DNA of 64,000 bases, taken from positions 5,959,001 through 6,023,000 of the forward strand of contig NC_010162.1 of NCBI RefSeq assembly GCF_000067165.1, in the 5' to 3' direction. The position numbers and the translations under genes are program-made. This document shows, in pieces, positions 44,359 to 52,909 of the stretch. Below the pieces are notes generated by a model. It searched no databases. It was not told the origin of the DNA and was given only the letters and a program-made list of their open reading frames with translations. Positions within the stretch are counted from its first letter, which is position 1. The number at the start of each line of letters is the position of its first letter. The DNA comes from Sorangium cellulosum So ce56. Lineage in GTDB: Bacteria > Myxococcota_A > Polyangia > Polyangiales > Polyangiaceae.

Positions 44359-45337
44359 CCTCGCGCCGCGCCCCGCCGGCGCGCGCCGCCCCGCGCGCGC
44401 CCACGCCATCGCCGCGGCCTGCAGCGCGCTCGTCGCCGCGCTCGCCCACCCCGGGGACGCCCTGGCCTTCTGCCGCACGAGCGTCTGTCCGCCGGAGAAG
44501 ACCGCGTCGGGGAAGGCGGAGACCGCGGCGGTCTGCACGCCGCCGCAGGGCAACGACTGCGGCACCCCGCTCGCCTGGCCTTCGCCGTGCGTGAGCTACT
44601 CCCTCCAGGAGGACGCCTCCGCCCAGGTGTCGCTCCGGGAGGCGGAGGCGATCTTCGAGCAGGCGTTCGCCGCGTGGACAGAGGCCGACTGCGGCGGCGG
44701 GCAGACCCCGCGCATGGAGGTCACCTACCTGGGCCCGGTCGCGTGCGACGCGCACGAGTACAACAAGCGCAAGGCGAACGCGAACATCATCATGTTCCGG
44801 GACGACGGGTGGCCGTACCTCGACAGCGGGAACACCCTCGCGCTCACGACCGTCACCTACCACCTCAAGACCGGCGAGATCTACGACGCGGACATGGAGG
44901 TCAACTCGTTCGACGTGGTGCTCTCGCAAGGCGACGACAGCGGCTCGTTCGACCTCCTGAGCATCGCCACCCACGAGGCCGGCCATTTTCTCGGGCTCTC
45001 GCACTCGAGCGAGCCCAGCGCGACCATGGTCGCGGGCTACCGGCCGGGGCTCCGCGACCTCTCCCAGGACGACCGCGACGGGATCTGCGCGGTGTACCCG
45101 CCCGGGGCGCCGATCAAGGGCTGCGACCCCACGCCGCGCCACGGCTTCTCTGCCCTGTGCGCCGCGGATCAGCCCGAGGTGAAGGAGCCGGGCGGCTGCG
45201 CCGCGGCCCCGCGCGGCAACGCTGGCCAGGGCGGGCGCGGCGGAGGGCTCGTCCTCGCCGCGCTCGCGCTGCTCGGCGTGGCCGCGCGGGCGCGGCGCGG
45301 CGCGGCCCCGCGGGCGGGCCGGGAGGAGGCCTGCTGA
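44345..45337 (+). CDS. Matrixin-type (M10) zinc metalloprotease with MYXO-CTERM-like tail
   Basis: 330 residues from ATG 44345, with an export signal ending about GDALAF. The catalytic motif HEAGHFLGLSH (210-220) is HExxHxxGxxH, with the Met-turn in SEPSATMVAGY, as in metzincins. Earlier, SLREAEAIFEQAFAAWTEADC and IIMFRDDGWPYLD fit the matrixin fold. There are many Cys before the domain. The C-terminus has PGGCAAAPRGNAGQGG, a hydrophobic segment (LVLAALALLGVAARA) and an Arg cluster, the layout of the MYXO-CTERM sorting tail. So it is probably a cell-surface protease. Its stop overlaps the next gene's apparent CTG start. Confidence 0.92.
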   Translation: MRRSDLAPRPAGARRPARAHAIAAACSALVAALAHPGDALAFCRTSVCPPEKTASGKAETAAVCTPPQGNDCGTPLAWPSPCVSYSLQEDASAQVSLREAEAIFEQAFAAWTEADCGGGQTPRMEVTYLGPVACDAHEYNKRKANANIIMFRDDGWPYLDSGNTLALTTVTYHLKTGEIYDADMEVNSFDVVLSQGDDSGSFDLLSIATHEAGHFLGLSHSSEPSATMVAGYRPGLRDLSQDDRDGICAVYPPGAPIKGCDPTPRHGFSALCAADQPEVKEPGGCAAAPRGNAGQGGRGGGLVLAALALLGVAARARRGAAPRAGREEAC

Positions 45338-46545
45338 GCCAGAGCCCTCCCGTCCTGGTCGAGCGCGAAGGCGAGCTCGCCCGGCTGATCGAGCGCGCCG
45401 GCCGCGCCGACGCGCTCGCGGTCGACGTGGAGGCCAACGGGCTGTTCGTGTACCGCCCGCGGCTCTGCACCGTCCAGCTCGCCTTTCGCGAGGGGGACGG
45501 CATCGCGGTCGGGATCGTCGACGCGCTCCGCGTGCCTGTCGCGCCGCTCGCGCGGCTCCTCGGGGCCGCCGGTCCGCCCAAGGTGCTGCACGATCTCACC
45601 TTCGACGCGCGCATGCTCGCCGAGGCGGGCGCGCCGCTCGGTGGCGCGCACGACACCTCGGTCGCCGCGCGCATGCTGGGGTGCGCGGCGACGGGGCTCG
45701 GCGCGCTGCTCCTCTCGGAGCTCGACGTGAAGGTCGACAAGCAGCTCCAGCAGCACGACTGGGGGCGCAGGCCGATCGAGGACGCCGAGCTGCGCTACCT
45801 GGCCGACGACGTGCGCCACCTGCTCCCGCTCCGCGCGCGGCTCGCGGAGCGCAGCGGCGCCCTCGGGATCGACGAGGAGATCGAGGAGGAGTGCGCCTAC
45901 AAGCTCGCGACCGCCCTCGGGCCGCCGCGCGATCCGCGGCCCGCGTACGCGCGCATCAAGGGGGCCCAGGCGCTCGATCCGCAGGGCCGGGCGATCCTGC
46001 GGCGGCTCGTGGCGGCGCGCGAGGCCGCCGCCGAGGGGGCCGACGTGCCCTCTTTCAAGATCGTCGCCAGCGACGTGCTGCTCGAGCTCGCGCAGCGGAG
46101 GCCTGCCAGCGCAGACGACGTGCGCGCCGTCCGCGGGGCCGCGGCGGGCCGCGCGGCCGGGTGCGTCGCGGCGTGGCTCCGCGCGGTCGAGCAGGGGCGC
46201 AGCGACGGCGACGTGCCCGAGGACGAGCGCGCCCTCTTCCAGCAAGCCCGCCCGCCCAGGAAGGAGCTCGCCGCGCGGCGCGCGGTGGAGACCCGGATCG
46301 CGGCGTGGCGCAGGGCCGAGGCGAAGGCGCGGAAGGTGGACGAGCAGGTCGTGCTGCCCGGTCACTGCGCGCAGGATCTCGCGGAGATCGCGCTGGCGGA
46401 GGGCCACGCCGGGGACGAGGCGATCGCCGCGGCGATCGCGCGCATCCCGGGGCTCGGCGCGGGACGGCTCGCGCGTTACGGCCGCGCGCTCGCGGCGCTC
46501 GTGGCCGCGGCGCAGCCGGGCGAGCCGCCTGCCGCCGCGAGGTAG
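45334..46545 (+). CDS. rnd: Ribonuclease D, apparent CTG start
   Basis: 403 residues if started at CTG 45334, which overlaps the protease stop as CTGA and has GGGAGGAGG four bases upstream. No ATG, GTG or TTG occurs in frame before the catalytic core. The DEDDy exonuclease domain has AVDVEANGLF (Asp31, Glu33), VLHDLTFDARML, HDTSVAARML and YLADDVRHLLPL (Tyr/Asp). Two HRDC-like helical regions follow, the second with VDEQVVLPGHCAQDLAEIAL. RNase D trims the 3' ends of tRNA precursors. The CTG start is my inference from spacing, so the true start may differ. Confidence 0.85.
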   Translation: MSQSPPVLVEREGELARLIERAGRADALAVDVEANGLFVYRPRLCTVQLAFREGDGIAVGIVDALRVPVAPLARLLGAAGPPKVLHDLTFDARMLAEAGAPLGGAHDTSVAARMLGCAATGLGALLLSELDVKVDKQLQQHDWGRRPIEDAELRYLADDVRHLLPLRARLAERSGALGIDEEIEEECAYKLATALGPPRDPRPAYARIKGAQALDPQGRAILRRLVAAREAAAEGADVPSFKIVASDVLLELAQRRPASADDVRAVRGAAAGRAAGCVAAWLRAVEQGRSDGDVPEDERALFQQARPPRKELAARRAVETRIAAWRRAEAKARKVDEQVVLPGHCAQDLAEIALAEGHAGDEAIAAAIARIPGLGAGRLARYGRALAALVAAAQPGEPPAAAR

Positions 46546-46550
46546 CGCCA

Positions 46551-46602
46551 CGCGTCGGCCGCACGTCGGCTGCGCGTCGGCCGCGCGTCGGTTGCGCGTC
46601 GG
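46551..46602. repeat. Short degenerate repeat, CGCGTCGGC type
   Basis: Five spaced copies of CG(C/T)GTCGG-like words with a period of about 10-11 bp directly after the RNase D stop, in the gap before mscS. Two copies are slightly diverged. Confidence 0.6.
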
Positions 46603-46735
46603 TTCAGCAGATCGGTTCCGCGCGTCCGCGATCCCCTGCGAGATCTCCGACACGTGGAGCCCGCTGCGAGCGAGCGCACGTGGCGCGCGGGCCGCCCGGT
46701 CGACAGAGCCGCCGGGCGATGGAATAGCAGGGCCC

Positions 46736-48493
46736 ATGCCCTCGACCGATCACCCCAAGGCGCCGAGGCGGCTCCGCCTCTGGCCGCCGGCGATGTGGCT
46801 CCGCGCCCCGCTCGCCTTCGCGCTCGTGTTCGGGTGCGCCCTCCTGGGAGCGAGCGCCGGAGAGCTGTCCGCTCCGCCGCCCCCGCCGTCGCCGCCGCCC
46901 GCGGCGAACGCCGAGGTCGGCCCGGAGCCGGAGCCGACCCCGGTCGCGCCCGACTCGCCTCGAGCCTCCATGCGCAGCTTCGTCGAGCTGTGCCGCGCGG
47001 GCGACTACGCCGAGGCCGCGCGCTACCTGGACGTGCCGCCGAGGGCGAACGGCGCGGCGCTCGCGCAGAAGCTCAAGGCGGTGCTCGATCGGCACCTCTG
47101 GCTGGAAGTGGAGACGCTCTCGCCGCAGCCGCAGGGGGACACGCAGGACAACCTCGGGGCCGGCGTGGAGCAGCTCGGCAAGATCCCGACGCGGACGGGG
47201 TCCCAGCCGGTGCGCCTCGTGCGGCGCACGACGCCCGACGGCGTGCGCTGGATCTTCTCGCGCGCGACGGTGGAGCGCGTCGACGAGTGGTACGCGCGGC
47301 TCGAAGATCGCTGGCTCCGCGATCACCTGCCGCCGGCGCTCCTGCGCCCCGGCCCGCGCGAGCTGCTCTGGTGGCAGTGGCTCGCGCTGCCGGTCCTCGC
47401 GCTGGCCGGCTGGCTCGTCGGCGCTGTGCTGAGCTACCTCGTCCGCGCCCTGCTCCGCCGCGTCATCGCGCGGACGGAGTCCACGCTCGAGGACGTGCTC
47501 CTCGGGGGGGCGCGCGGTCCGTTCACGTTCGCGGCGGCGCTCCTCGTGATCACGGTCGCGCTCCCGTGGCTCGGGCTCTACCTGCCGGCCGAGGAGTTCC
47601 TCGACAAGGTGCTGCGCGCCGGCGTCTTCGTCGCCGTGTTCTGGTTCGCCCTGCGCACGATCGACGCCGTCGGCGGCCGCCTGCTCGCCGCCCCCGCGAC
47701 GCGCGACAACCCCGCGGCGCGCTCGCTCGTGCCGCTCATGGGGCGGATCGCGAAGGTCTCGATCGTGATCATCGGCGTGATCGCCGTGCTCTCGGAGCTC
47801 GGCTACCCGGTGGCGAGCCTCATCGCCGGCCTCGGCATCGGCGGCGTCGCGCTGGCCCTCGCCGCCCAGAAGACGGTGGAGAACCTCTTCGGCTCGGTCG
47901 CGATCGGCATCGACCGGCCGTTCCAGGTCGGCGACTTCGTGAAGGTGGACGCGCTCCTCGGGACGGTCGAGAGCATCGGGCTCCGCTCTACCCGGATCCG
48001 CACGCTCGATCGGACCGTCGTCACGATCCCGAACGGCAAGCTGGCCGATCTCCAGATCGAGTCGTACACGGCGCGCGACAGGATACGCCTCGCCTGCGTG
48101 CTGGGGATCGAGCGCGACACGTCGCCCGAGCAGCTCCGCGCCATCGTGGAAGAGTGCGAGCGGGCGCTGCGGGAACACCCGAAGATCTGGCCCGATGACG
48201 TCGTCGTGCGCTTCATCGGCGTCGGGCCCTCGTCGCTCGACGTCGAGGTGATGGCCTGGTTCCAGACGACCGACTTCGGGGAGTTCCGGGAGCTGCGGCA
48301 GGCGATGCTGATCACCTTCCTGCAGATCATCGACATGGCCGGATCGAGGCTCGCGTACCCGACGCAGACGCTGCACGTCGCGCCGCGCGGAGGGGATCAC
48401 CCGCAGCCGGAAGCGGCCGCGGCGGGCGGCTCGGCTAACGGGCGGCGCGCGCCGCGGCGGGCGCCATCGGCTGAAGCCCCGCCTTCTCGATGA
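46736..48493 (+). CDS. MscS-type mechanosensitive ion channel
   Basis: 585 residues from ATG 46736. An N-terminal hydrophobic segment (LAFALVFGCALLGASAG) and a Pro-rich stretch precede a ~150-residue periplasmic-looking domain. Three or more membrane helices follow (about 225-395), then the pore-lining helix YPVASLIAGLGIGGVALALAA, the MscS hallmark, and QKTVENLFGSVAIGIDRPFQVGDFV. The cytoplasmic beta domain has VESIGLRSTRIRTLDRTVVTIPN. It is a small-conductance osmotic safety valve. Its last 59 bp overlap the convergent bioB gene, so the reading frames share that DNA. Confidence 0.93.
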   Translation: MPSTDHPKAPRRLRLWPPAMWLRAPLAFALVFGCALLGASAGELSAPPPPPSPPPAANAEVGPEPEPTPVAPDSPRASMRSFVELCRAGDYAEAARYLDVPPRANGAALAQKLKAVLDRHLWLEVETLSPQPQGDTQDNLGAGVEQLGKIPTRTGSQPVRLVRRTTPDGVRWIFSRATVERVDEWYARLEDRWLRDHLPPALLRPGPRELLWWQWLALPVLALAGWLVGAVLSYLVRALLRRVIARTESTLEDVLLGGARGPFTFAAALLVITVALPWLGLYLPAEEFLDKVLRAGVFVAVFWFALRTIDAVGGRLLAAPATRDNPAARSLVPLMGRIAKVSIVIIGVIAVLSELGYPVASLIAGLGIGGVALALAAQKTVENLFGSVAIGIDRPFQVGDFVKVDALLGTVESIGLRSTRIRTLDRTVVTIPNGKLADLQIESYTARDRIRLACVLGIERDTSPEQLRAIVEECERALREHPKIWPDDVVVRFIGVGPSSLDVEVMAWFQTTDFGEFRELRQAMLITFLQIIDMAGSRLAYPTQTLHVAPRGGDHPQPEAAAAGGSANGRRAPRRAPSAEAPPSR

Positions 48494-49496
48494 GCGCGCG
48501 GTCCTCGTCCTGGCCGGGGTTCGGCGTGGTGAGCAGCCTGTCTCCGTAGAAGATCGAGTTCGCCCCCGCGTACATGCAGAGCAGCTGCGTCTCGCGCGAG
48601 AGCTCCGTCCGCCCCGCGGACAGGCGCACCATCGCGCGCGGCATCATGACCCGCGCGACCGCGATCATCCGGACGAACTCGATCGGATCGACCGGGGGGA
48701 GGCTCTCGAGGGGCGTCCCGGGCGAGCGCACGAGGGCGTTGATCGGCACGCTCTCCGGGTGGGGGTCGAGGCGCGCGAGCTCGACGAGCATCTCGCAGCG
48801 GTCGGCGATCGACTCGCCCATGCCGATGATGCCGCCCGAGCAGACGGTGATGCCCGCCCGCCGGACGTTGCGCAGGGTGACGAGCCGCTCGTCGTACGTG
48901 CGCGTCGAGATGATGGATTTGTAGGCCTTCCGCGAGGTGTCGAGGTTGTGGTTGTAGGCGTCGAGGCCGGCCTCCTTCAGGCGGCGCGCCTGGTCGTCGG
49001 TGAGCATGCCGAGCGTGCAGCACGCCTCGAGGCCGAGGGCCTTCACGCCGCGCACCATGTCGAGGACGCGCTCGAAGGCGGGGCCGTCCTTCACCTCGCG
49101 CCACGCGGCGCCCATGCAGAACCGCGTCGAGCCGCCCTCGCGGGCGCGCTCCGCGGCGGCGAGGACCGCGCCGACGTCGAGCATGCGCTCCGGCCCGACC
49201 TCGGTCTCGTAGTGGCTCGACTGCGGGCAGTAGGCGCAGTCCTCGGGGCAGCCGCCCGTCTTGACGCTGAGCAGGGTGCAGAGCTGGACCTCGTGCTCGC
49301 CGTGGAACGCGCGGTGGACCGCGCGGGCGCGGTCGATCAGCTCGAAGAGCGGCAGGTCGTGCAGGGCCACCGCCTGCTGGACGGTCCAGTCGTGGCGGGG
49401 CGCGCCCGCCGGCGGTGCGTGCCCGGCCGGGCCGCTGCATCCATTGCTGTGCTCCGCCGCCTCTCGTTCGATCCCTTCGAGCATGGGCTCGCTCAT
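48435..49496 (-). CDS. bioB: Biotin synthase
   Basis: 353 residues from ATG 49496. It is a radical-SAM enzyme converting dethiobiotin to biotin. The SAM 4Fe-4S cluster ligands are Cys83, Cys87 and Cys90 (GGCPEDCAYC), preceded by LLSVKTG. Other BioB motifs are YCPQSSHY, ACCTLGMLT, YNHNLDTS, CSGGIIGMGES and MPRAMVRLSAGR; the 2Fe-2S ligand Cys residues and Arg of RLSAGR are present. The N-terminal ~30 residues are a Gly/Pro/His-rich extension. No other bio genes are in the window. Its 3' end overlaps mscS by 59 bp on the opposite strand. Confidence 0.96.
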   Translation of the reverse strand: MSEPMLEGIEREAAEHSNGCSGPAGHAPPAGAPRHDWTVQQAVALHDLPLFELIDRARAVHRAFHGEHEVQLCTLLSVKTGGCPEDCAYCPQSSHYETEVGPERMLDVGAVLAAAERAREGGSTRFCMGAAWREVKDGPAFERVLDMVRGVKALGLEACCTLGMLTDDQARRLKEAGLDAYNHNLDTSRKAYKSIISTRTYDERLVTLRNVRRAGITVCSGGIIGMGESIADRCEMLVELARLDPHPESVPINALVRSPGTPLESLPPVDPIEFVRMIAVARVMMPRAMVRLSAGRTELSRETQLLCMYAGANSIFYGDRLLTTPNPGQDEDRALIEKAGLQPMAPAAARAAR

Positions 49497-49548
49497 AGCC
49501 GGGCTTGAGGCGCCGCCGCAAGCAAGGCGCGATCGAGCGTGAAATGAG

Positions 49549-49619
49549 CCGCCAAGGCGCCAAGGGCGCCAAGAACAGAAAATTTCCTGGCGTCTTGGCG
49601 CGCTTGGCGTGCTTGGCGG
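49549..49619. repeat. Large inverted repeat of GCGCCAAG / CTTGGCGC units
   Basis: The left arm (49549-49573) has three CGCCAAG words and the right arm (49594-49619) has three CTTGGCG words. They fold into a ~22-bp imperfect stem with a 20-nt AT-rich loop (GAACAGAAAATTTCC). It lies 47 bp beyond the pilT-like stop and upstream of bioB. It may be a terminator and part of a dispersed repeat family. Confidence 0.8.
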
Positions 49620-49665
49620 TTCGAATTTCTGCTCTTTTCCGGCGGTCTTGACCCGATTGCCGCCT

Positions 49666-50718
49666 CTAGAGCGCCGTCACCGCCTTCGCCGTCTCCTTGG
49701 CGATAGCCCCCTGGGCGACGAGCTGCCTGAGGTGCGCGTCGAAGGTCTGCATGCCGTACGGCGTGACCCCCTTCTCCATCAGCTCGCGCAGCGACGGGCT
49801 CCCCTCCGGCCGGCGGATCGCCTCGCGCACCGCGGCCGTCCCGACGAGCACCTCGGCGGCGAGGACCTCCCCCGCGCCGTCGCGGCGAGGGAGCAGGCGC
49901 TGCGCGACGACGCCCTGGAGACAGTCAGCCAGCCGCTCGCGCACCTCGCTCGGGCTCTTGCCGAGCGCGATCAGCCGCGCGAGCGCGCGCGTGACGTCCG
50001 CCGAGCTGACCGCCGCGAGCACGAGGTGCCCCGTCTCCGCGGCGTGGAGCGCGAGATCCAGCGACTCGCCGTCGCGGAGCGCGCTGATGAGCACGACGTC
50101 CGGGTCCTGCCGCAGCGCCGAGCGCAGCGCGGTCGGGAAATCCGCGGTGTCGACGCCGATCTCGCGCTGGCTCACGCTGGAGCGGTTGTCCTCGTGCACG
50201 TGCTCGATCGGATCCTCCAGGGTCACGATGTGGCGCGGCACGGTCGCGTTGATGTGCCCGACGAACGCGGCGAGGGTCGTGCTCTTGCCGCTGCCGGCCG
50301 TGCCCGCGACGAGGACGAGGCCGTGATCGTGCTCCACCATCGCCCGGACCGCCGAGGGCACGCCCAGCTCCTCGAACGTCGGGATCTTGAGCGGGATGCT
50401 CCGCAGGATGATCGCGAGCGAGCCCCGCTGGCGATAGATGTTGACGCGAAACCGGCCGAGGCCCGGGACGACGTACGCGGCGTCGAGCTCCTGGAGCGTG
50501 GCGAGCAGCTCGCGCGAGGGGCGCCCGGCGAGCAGCACCCGCGCTGCGGCCTCGCTGTCCTCGGGCCGGATCCTGTCGACGCGGAAGTAGACCATGTCGC
50601 CGCGCACCCGCGCGCCCGGCGGCTGACCGACCTTGAGGTGGATGTCGCTGGCGTGGGCGGCAAGCGCCTTGCCGAGGAGCTGATGGAGGAAGGCCTCGGA
50701 GGTGTACGGCGTCGTCAC
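49666..50718 (-). CDS. PilT-like type IV pilus retraction ATPase, degenerate
   Basis: 350 residues from GTG 50718; the frame is open to 50784, but the additional 22 residues are not family-like. It is a PilT/PilU-type secretion ATPase: ASDIHLKVGQPP, Walker A GTAGSGKST (139-147), Asp box TLEDPIEHVH (167-176). The Walker B region is DVVLISALRD (207-216), where functional PilT has GEMRD, so the catalytic Glu is Ala213. The His box, normally TLHT, is AVSSADV. The protein should bind ATP but hydrolyse it poorly. It may be a regulatory PilT paralog. No pilus genes are adjacent. Confidence 0.88.
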   Translation of the reverse strand: MTTPYTSEAFLHQLLGKALAAHASDIHLKVGQPPGARVRGDMVYFRVDRIRPEDSEAAARVLLAGRPSRELLATLQELDAAYVVPGLGRFRVNIYRQRGSLAIILRSIPLKIPTFEELGVPSAVRAMVEHDHGLVLVAGTAGSGKSTTLAAFVGHINATVPRHIVTLEDPIEHVHEDNRSSVSQREIGVDTADFPTALRSALRQDPDVVLISALRDGESLDLALHAAETGHLVLAAVSSADVTRALARLIALGKSPSEVRERLADCLQGVVAQRLLPRRDGAGEVLAAEVLVGTAAVREAIRRPEGSPSLRELMEKGVTPYGMQTFDAHLRQLVAQGAIAKETAKAVTAL

Positions 50719-50829
50719 GGGGGGCAAGGTACCAAATTGGAACCCGACCGGCCCAAAGCGCGGCTGCACGAACCGAAAGCCCACACCGCCGCGCGGGACG
50801 GCCGCGCGCCCGCCCCGCCGCGCGGGACG

Positions 50830-51519
50830 TCAGGGACGCGGCGCCGCCGGGCCCCCCGCGGCGCCCGCGACGGAGCCCTCGGGATCGAGATCTGCCGGAA
50901 TACGGAGAGGATCGACGAGCCCCCGCTCGGCGAGCGCGCGCGCCGCCGAGATGGCGAGCGCGCGCTGGTCCGAGGGGAGGTCGCGCCGGCCCGCCAGCTC
51001 GACCAGGGCCGCGGCCGCGCCGCGCGCCCCGTCCGGGTCGAGCGGCTCGCGCGGGCGCGGTGGCCGCCCGGCGATCCCGAGGAGCGCCTCGAGCAGGGGC
51101 GGGAGCGACGGCCCGGACGCCGCGCGGGCGCGCTCGGCGAGCGGCCCGAGCGCCAGGTCGGCGTCATCGGCGTACGGCAGCGCGCGCAGGGCCGTGAGCG
51201 CGATGTCGCCGCCGTCGTCGAGCGCGGCGAGGAGGCCGGAGGCGCCCTCGGCCTCGGCCAGCCGGGCGCAGTCCAGCGGGTCGTCCCCCGCGGCGAGGCG
51301 CCAGCGCGGATCGGTGAGGCGAGGGCTCGGCGGGCGCGGCGCCAGGGAGGGCGAGGCGGCGGCCGAGGCGGGCGACGCAGCGTCGCGAGGGGCGCTCCCC
51401 TGCTCGCGGCGACAGCCGAGGGGCGCGAGCAGGACGAGCGCGACGAAGGCGAGGCGCGCCGCGACAGGCCCCCTCCGCCGCGCGCGGCGGACGCCCTCGC
51501 GGCCCCTCCCCTGCTTCAC
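50830..51519 (-). CDS. Lipoprotein with HEAT-like helical repeats
   Basis: 229 residues from GTG 51519, which overlaps the thiC stop as GTGA. An Arg-rich n-region, hydrophobic core and lipobox (LLAPLGC) give a lipoprotein with Cys at about residue 37. A Ser/Ala/Pro-rich spacer follows, then helical units rich in Ala and Leu (SGLLAALDDGGDIALTALRA; LPPLLEALLGIAGRPPRP; AAAALVELAGRRDLP), resembling HEAT/armadillo repeats. Coupling to thiC suggests cotranscription, but a shared function is unproven. Confidence 0.72.
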   Translation of the reverse strand: MKQGRGREGVRRARRRGPVAARLAFVALVLLAPLGCRREQGSAPRDAASPASAAASPSLAPRPPSPRLTDPRWRLAAGDDPLDCARLAEAEGASGLLAALDDGGDIALTALRALPYADDADLALGPLAERARAASGPSLPPLLEALLGIAGRPPRPREPLDPDGARGAAAALVELAGRRDLPSDQRALAISAARALAERGLVDPLRIPADLDPEGSVAGAAGGPAAPRP

Positions 51520-52904
51520 GGCTGATCGAGGATCGAGAGCGACCGCTTCGCGGGCGCGTTCTCGGGCTCTTGCCGCGCGTTGTACTCGTCGACCACCCGG
51601 TTGATGTGCATCGAGCAGAACTTCGGCCCGCACATCGAGCAGAACTCCGAGGTCTTGAAGTACTCCTGCGGGAGCGTCTCGTCGTGCATCGCCTGGGCCG
51701 TCTCCGGATCGAGCGAGAGCGCGAACTGCTGCTTCCAGTCGAAGGCGTAGCGGGCGCGGCTCAGCGCGTCGTCGCGATCCCGCGCGCCCGGGCGCTTTCG
51801 CGCCACGTCCGCGGCGTGGGCCGCGATCTTGTAGGCGATGAGGCCCTGCTTGACGTCCTCGGGGTTCGGCAGGCCGAGGTGCTCCTTCGGCGTCACGTAG
51901 CAGAGCATCGCGGCGCCCGCGAAGCCGGCCATCGTGGCGCCGATGCAGCTCGTGATGTGGTCATAGCCAGGAGCGAAGTCGGTGACGAGCGGGCCGAGCA
52001 CGTAGAACGGCGCCTCGTGACAGAGCTCCATCTCCTTCTGCACGTTCATCGCGATCTGATCGAACGGCACGTGCCCGGGGCCCTCGATCATCACCTGCAC
52101 GTCCTTCTCCCAGGCGCGCTTCGTGAGCTCGCCGAGCGTCTTCAGCTCGGCGAACTGGGCCGCGTCGCTGGCGTCGTGGAGGCAGCCGGGGCGGAGGCCG
52201 TCGCCCGCCGAGATCGTGACGTCGTACTTGGCGCAGACCTCGAGCACCTTGTCCCAGTGGGTGTAGAACGGGTTCTGCTGGTGGTGCTCGATCATCCACT
52301 GCGCCATGATCGAGCCGCCGCGCGAGACGATGCCCGTGATCCGGCCCTTCACGAGCGGCAGGTGCTCGAGCAGCACGCCCGCGTGGATCGTGAAGTAATC
52401 GACCCCCTGCTTCGCCTGGTGCTCGAGCATGTCGATGAGGTCCGCGGCCGTCATCTTCGCGGTGCCCTTGCACGCCTCGAGCGCCTGGTAGATCGGCACC
52501 GTCCCGATCGGCACGGGGGAATCCGCGATGATCGCGCGGCGGATGCCGTCGATGTCGCCCCCGGTCGACAGGTCCATCACGGTGTCTGCGCCGTACTTGA
52601 TGGCGTAGCGCAGCTTCTCGAGCTCGCCGCTCACGTCGCTCGTGGTCTGGCTGTTGCCGATGTTCGCGTTCACCTTGCAGAGCGACGCGATGCCGATGCA
52701 CATCGGCTCGAGGTTCAGGTGGTTCTTGTTTGCGGGGATGATCATCCGGCCGCGCGCGACCTCGCTGCGGATGAGCTCGGGCGCGAGCTTCTCACGGCGG
52801 GCGACGTACTCCATCTCCTCCGTGACGACGCCCTTCCTCGCGAAGTGCATCTGGCTCTGGTTCGGGCTCCCGGCGCGCTTGCTCACCCATTCGGACCGCA
52901 ACAT
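51516..52904 (-). CDS. thiC: Phosphomethylpyrimidine synthase
   Basis: 462 residues from ATG 52904, the normal length of the short ThiC form; longer starts add Arg-rich filler. It is a radical-SAM enzyme turning AIR into HMP phosphate for thiamine. Motifs: NANIGNSQTTSDV, GADTVMDLSTGGDIDGIR, PVPIGTVPIYQALE, IHAGVL, GIVSRGGSIMAQWM, GDGLRPGCLHDASDAAQ, EGPGHVPFDQI, LGPLVTDFAPGYDHI and GATMAGFAGAAMLCYVTPKE. The cluster-binding CSMCGPKFC is at residues 422-430. A small hairpin covers its Shine-Dalgarno site (52910-52925). No TPP riboswitch is evident upstream. Confidence 0.97.
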   Translation of the reverse strand: MLRSEWVSKRAGSPNQSQMHFARKGVVTEEMEYVARREKLAPELIRSEVARGRMIIPANKNHLNLEPMCIGIASLCKVNANIGNSQTTSDVSGELEKLRYAIKYGADTVMDLSTGGDIDGIRRAIIADSPVPIGTVPIYQALEACKGTAKMTAADLIDMLEHQAKQGVDYFTIHAGVLLEHLPLVKGRITGIVSRGGSIMAQWMIEHHQQNPFYTHWDKVLEVCAKYDVTISAGDGLRPGCLHDASDAAQFAELKTLGELTKRAWEKDVQVMIEGPGHVPFDQIAMNVQKEMELCHEAPFYVLGPLVTDFAPGYDHITSCIGATMAGFAGAAMLCYVTPKEHLGLPNPEDVKQGLIAYKIAAHAADVARKRPGARDRDDALSRARYAFDWKQQFALSLDPETAQAMHDETLPQEYFKTSEFCSMCGPKFCSMHINRVVDEYNARQEPENAPAKRSLSILDQP

Positions 52905-52909
52905 CGACG

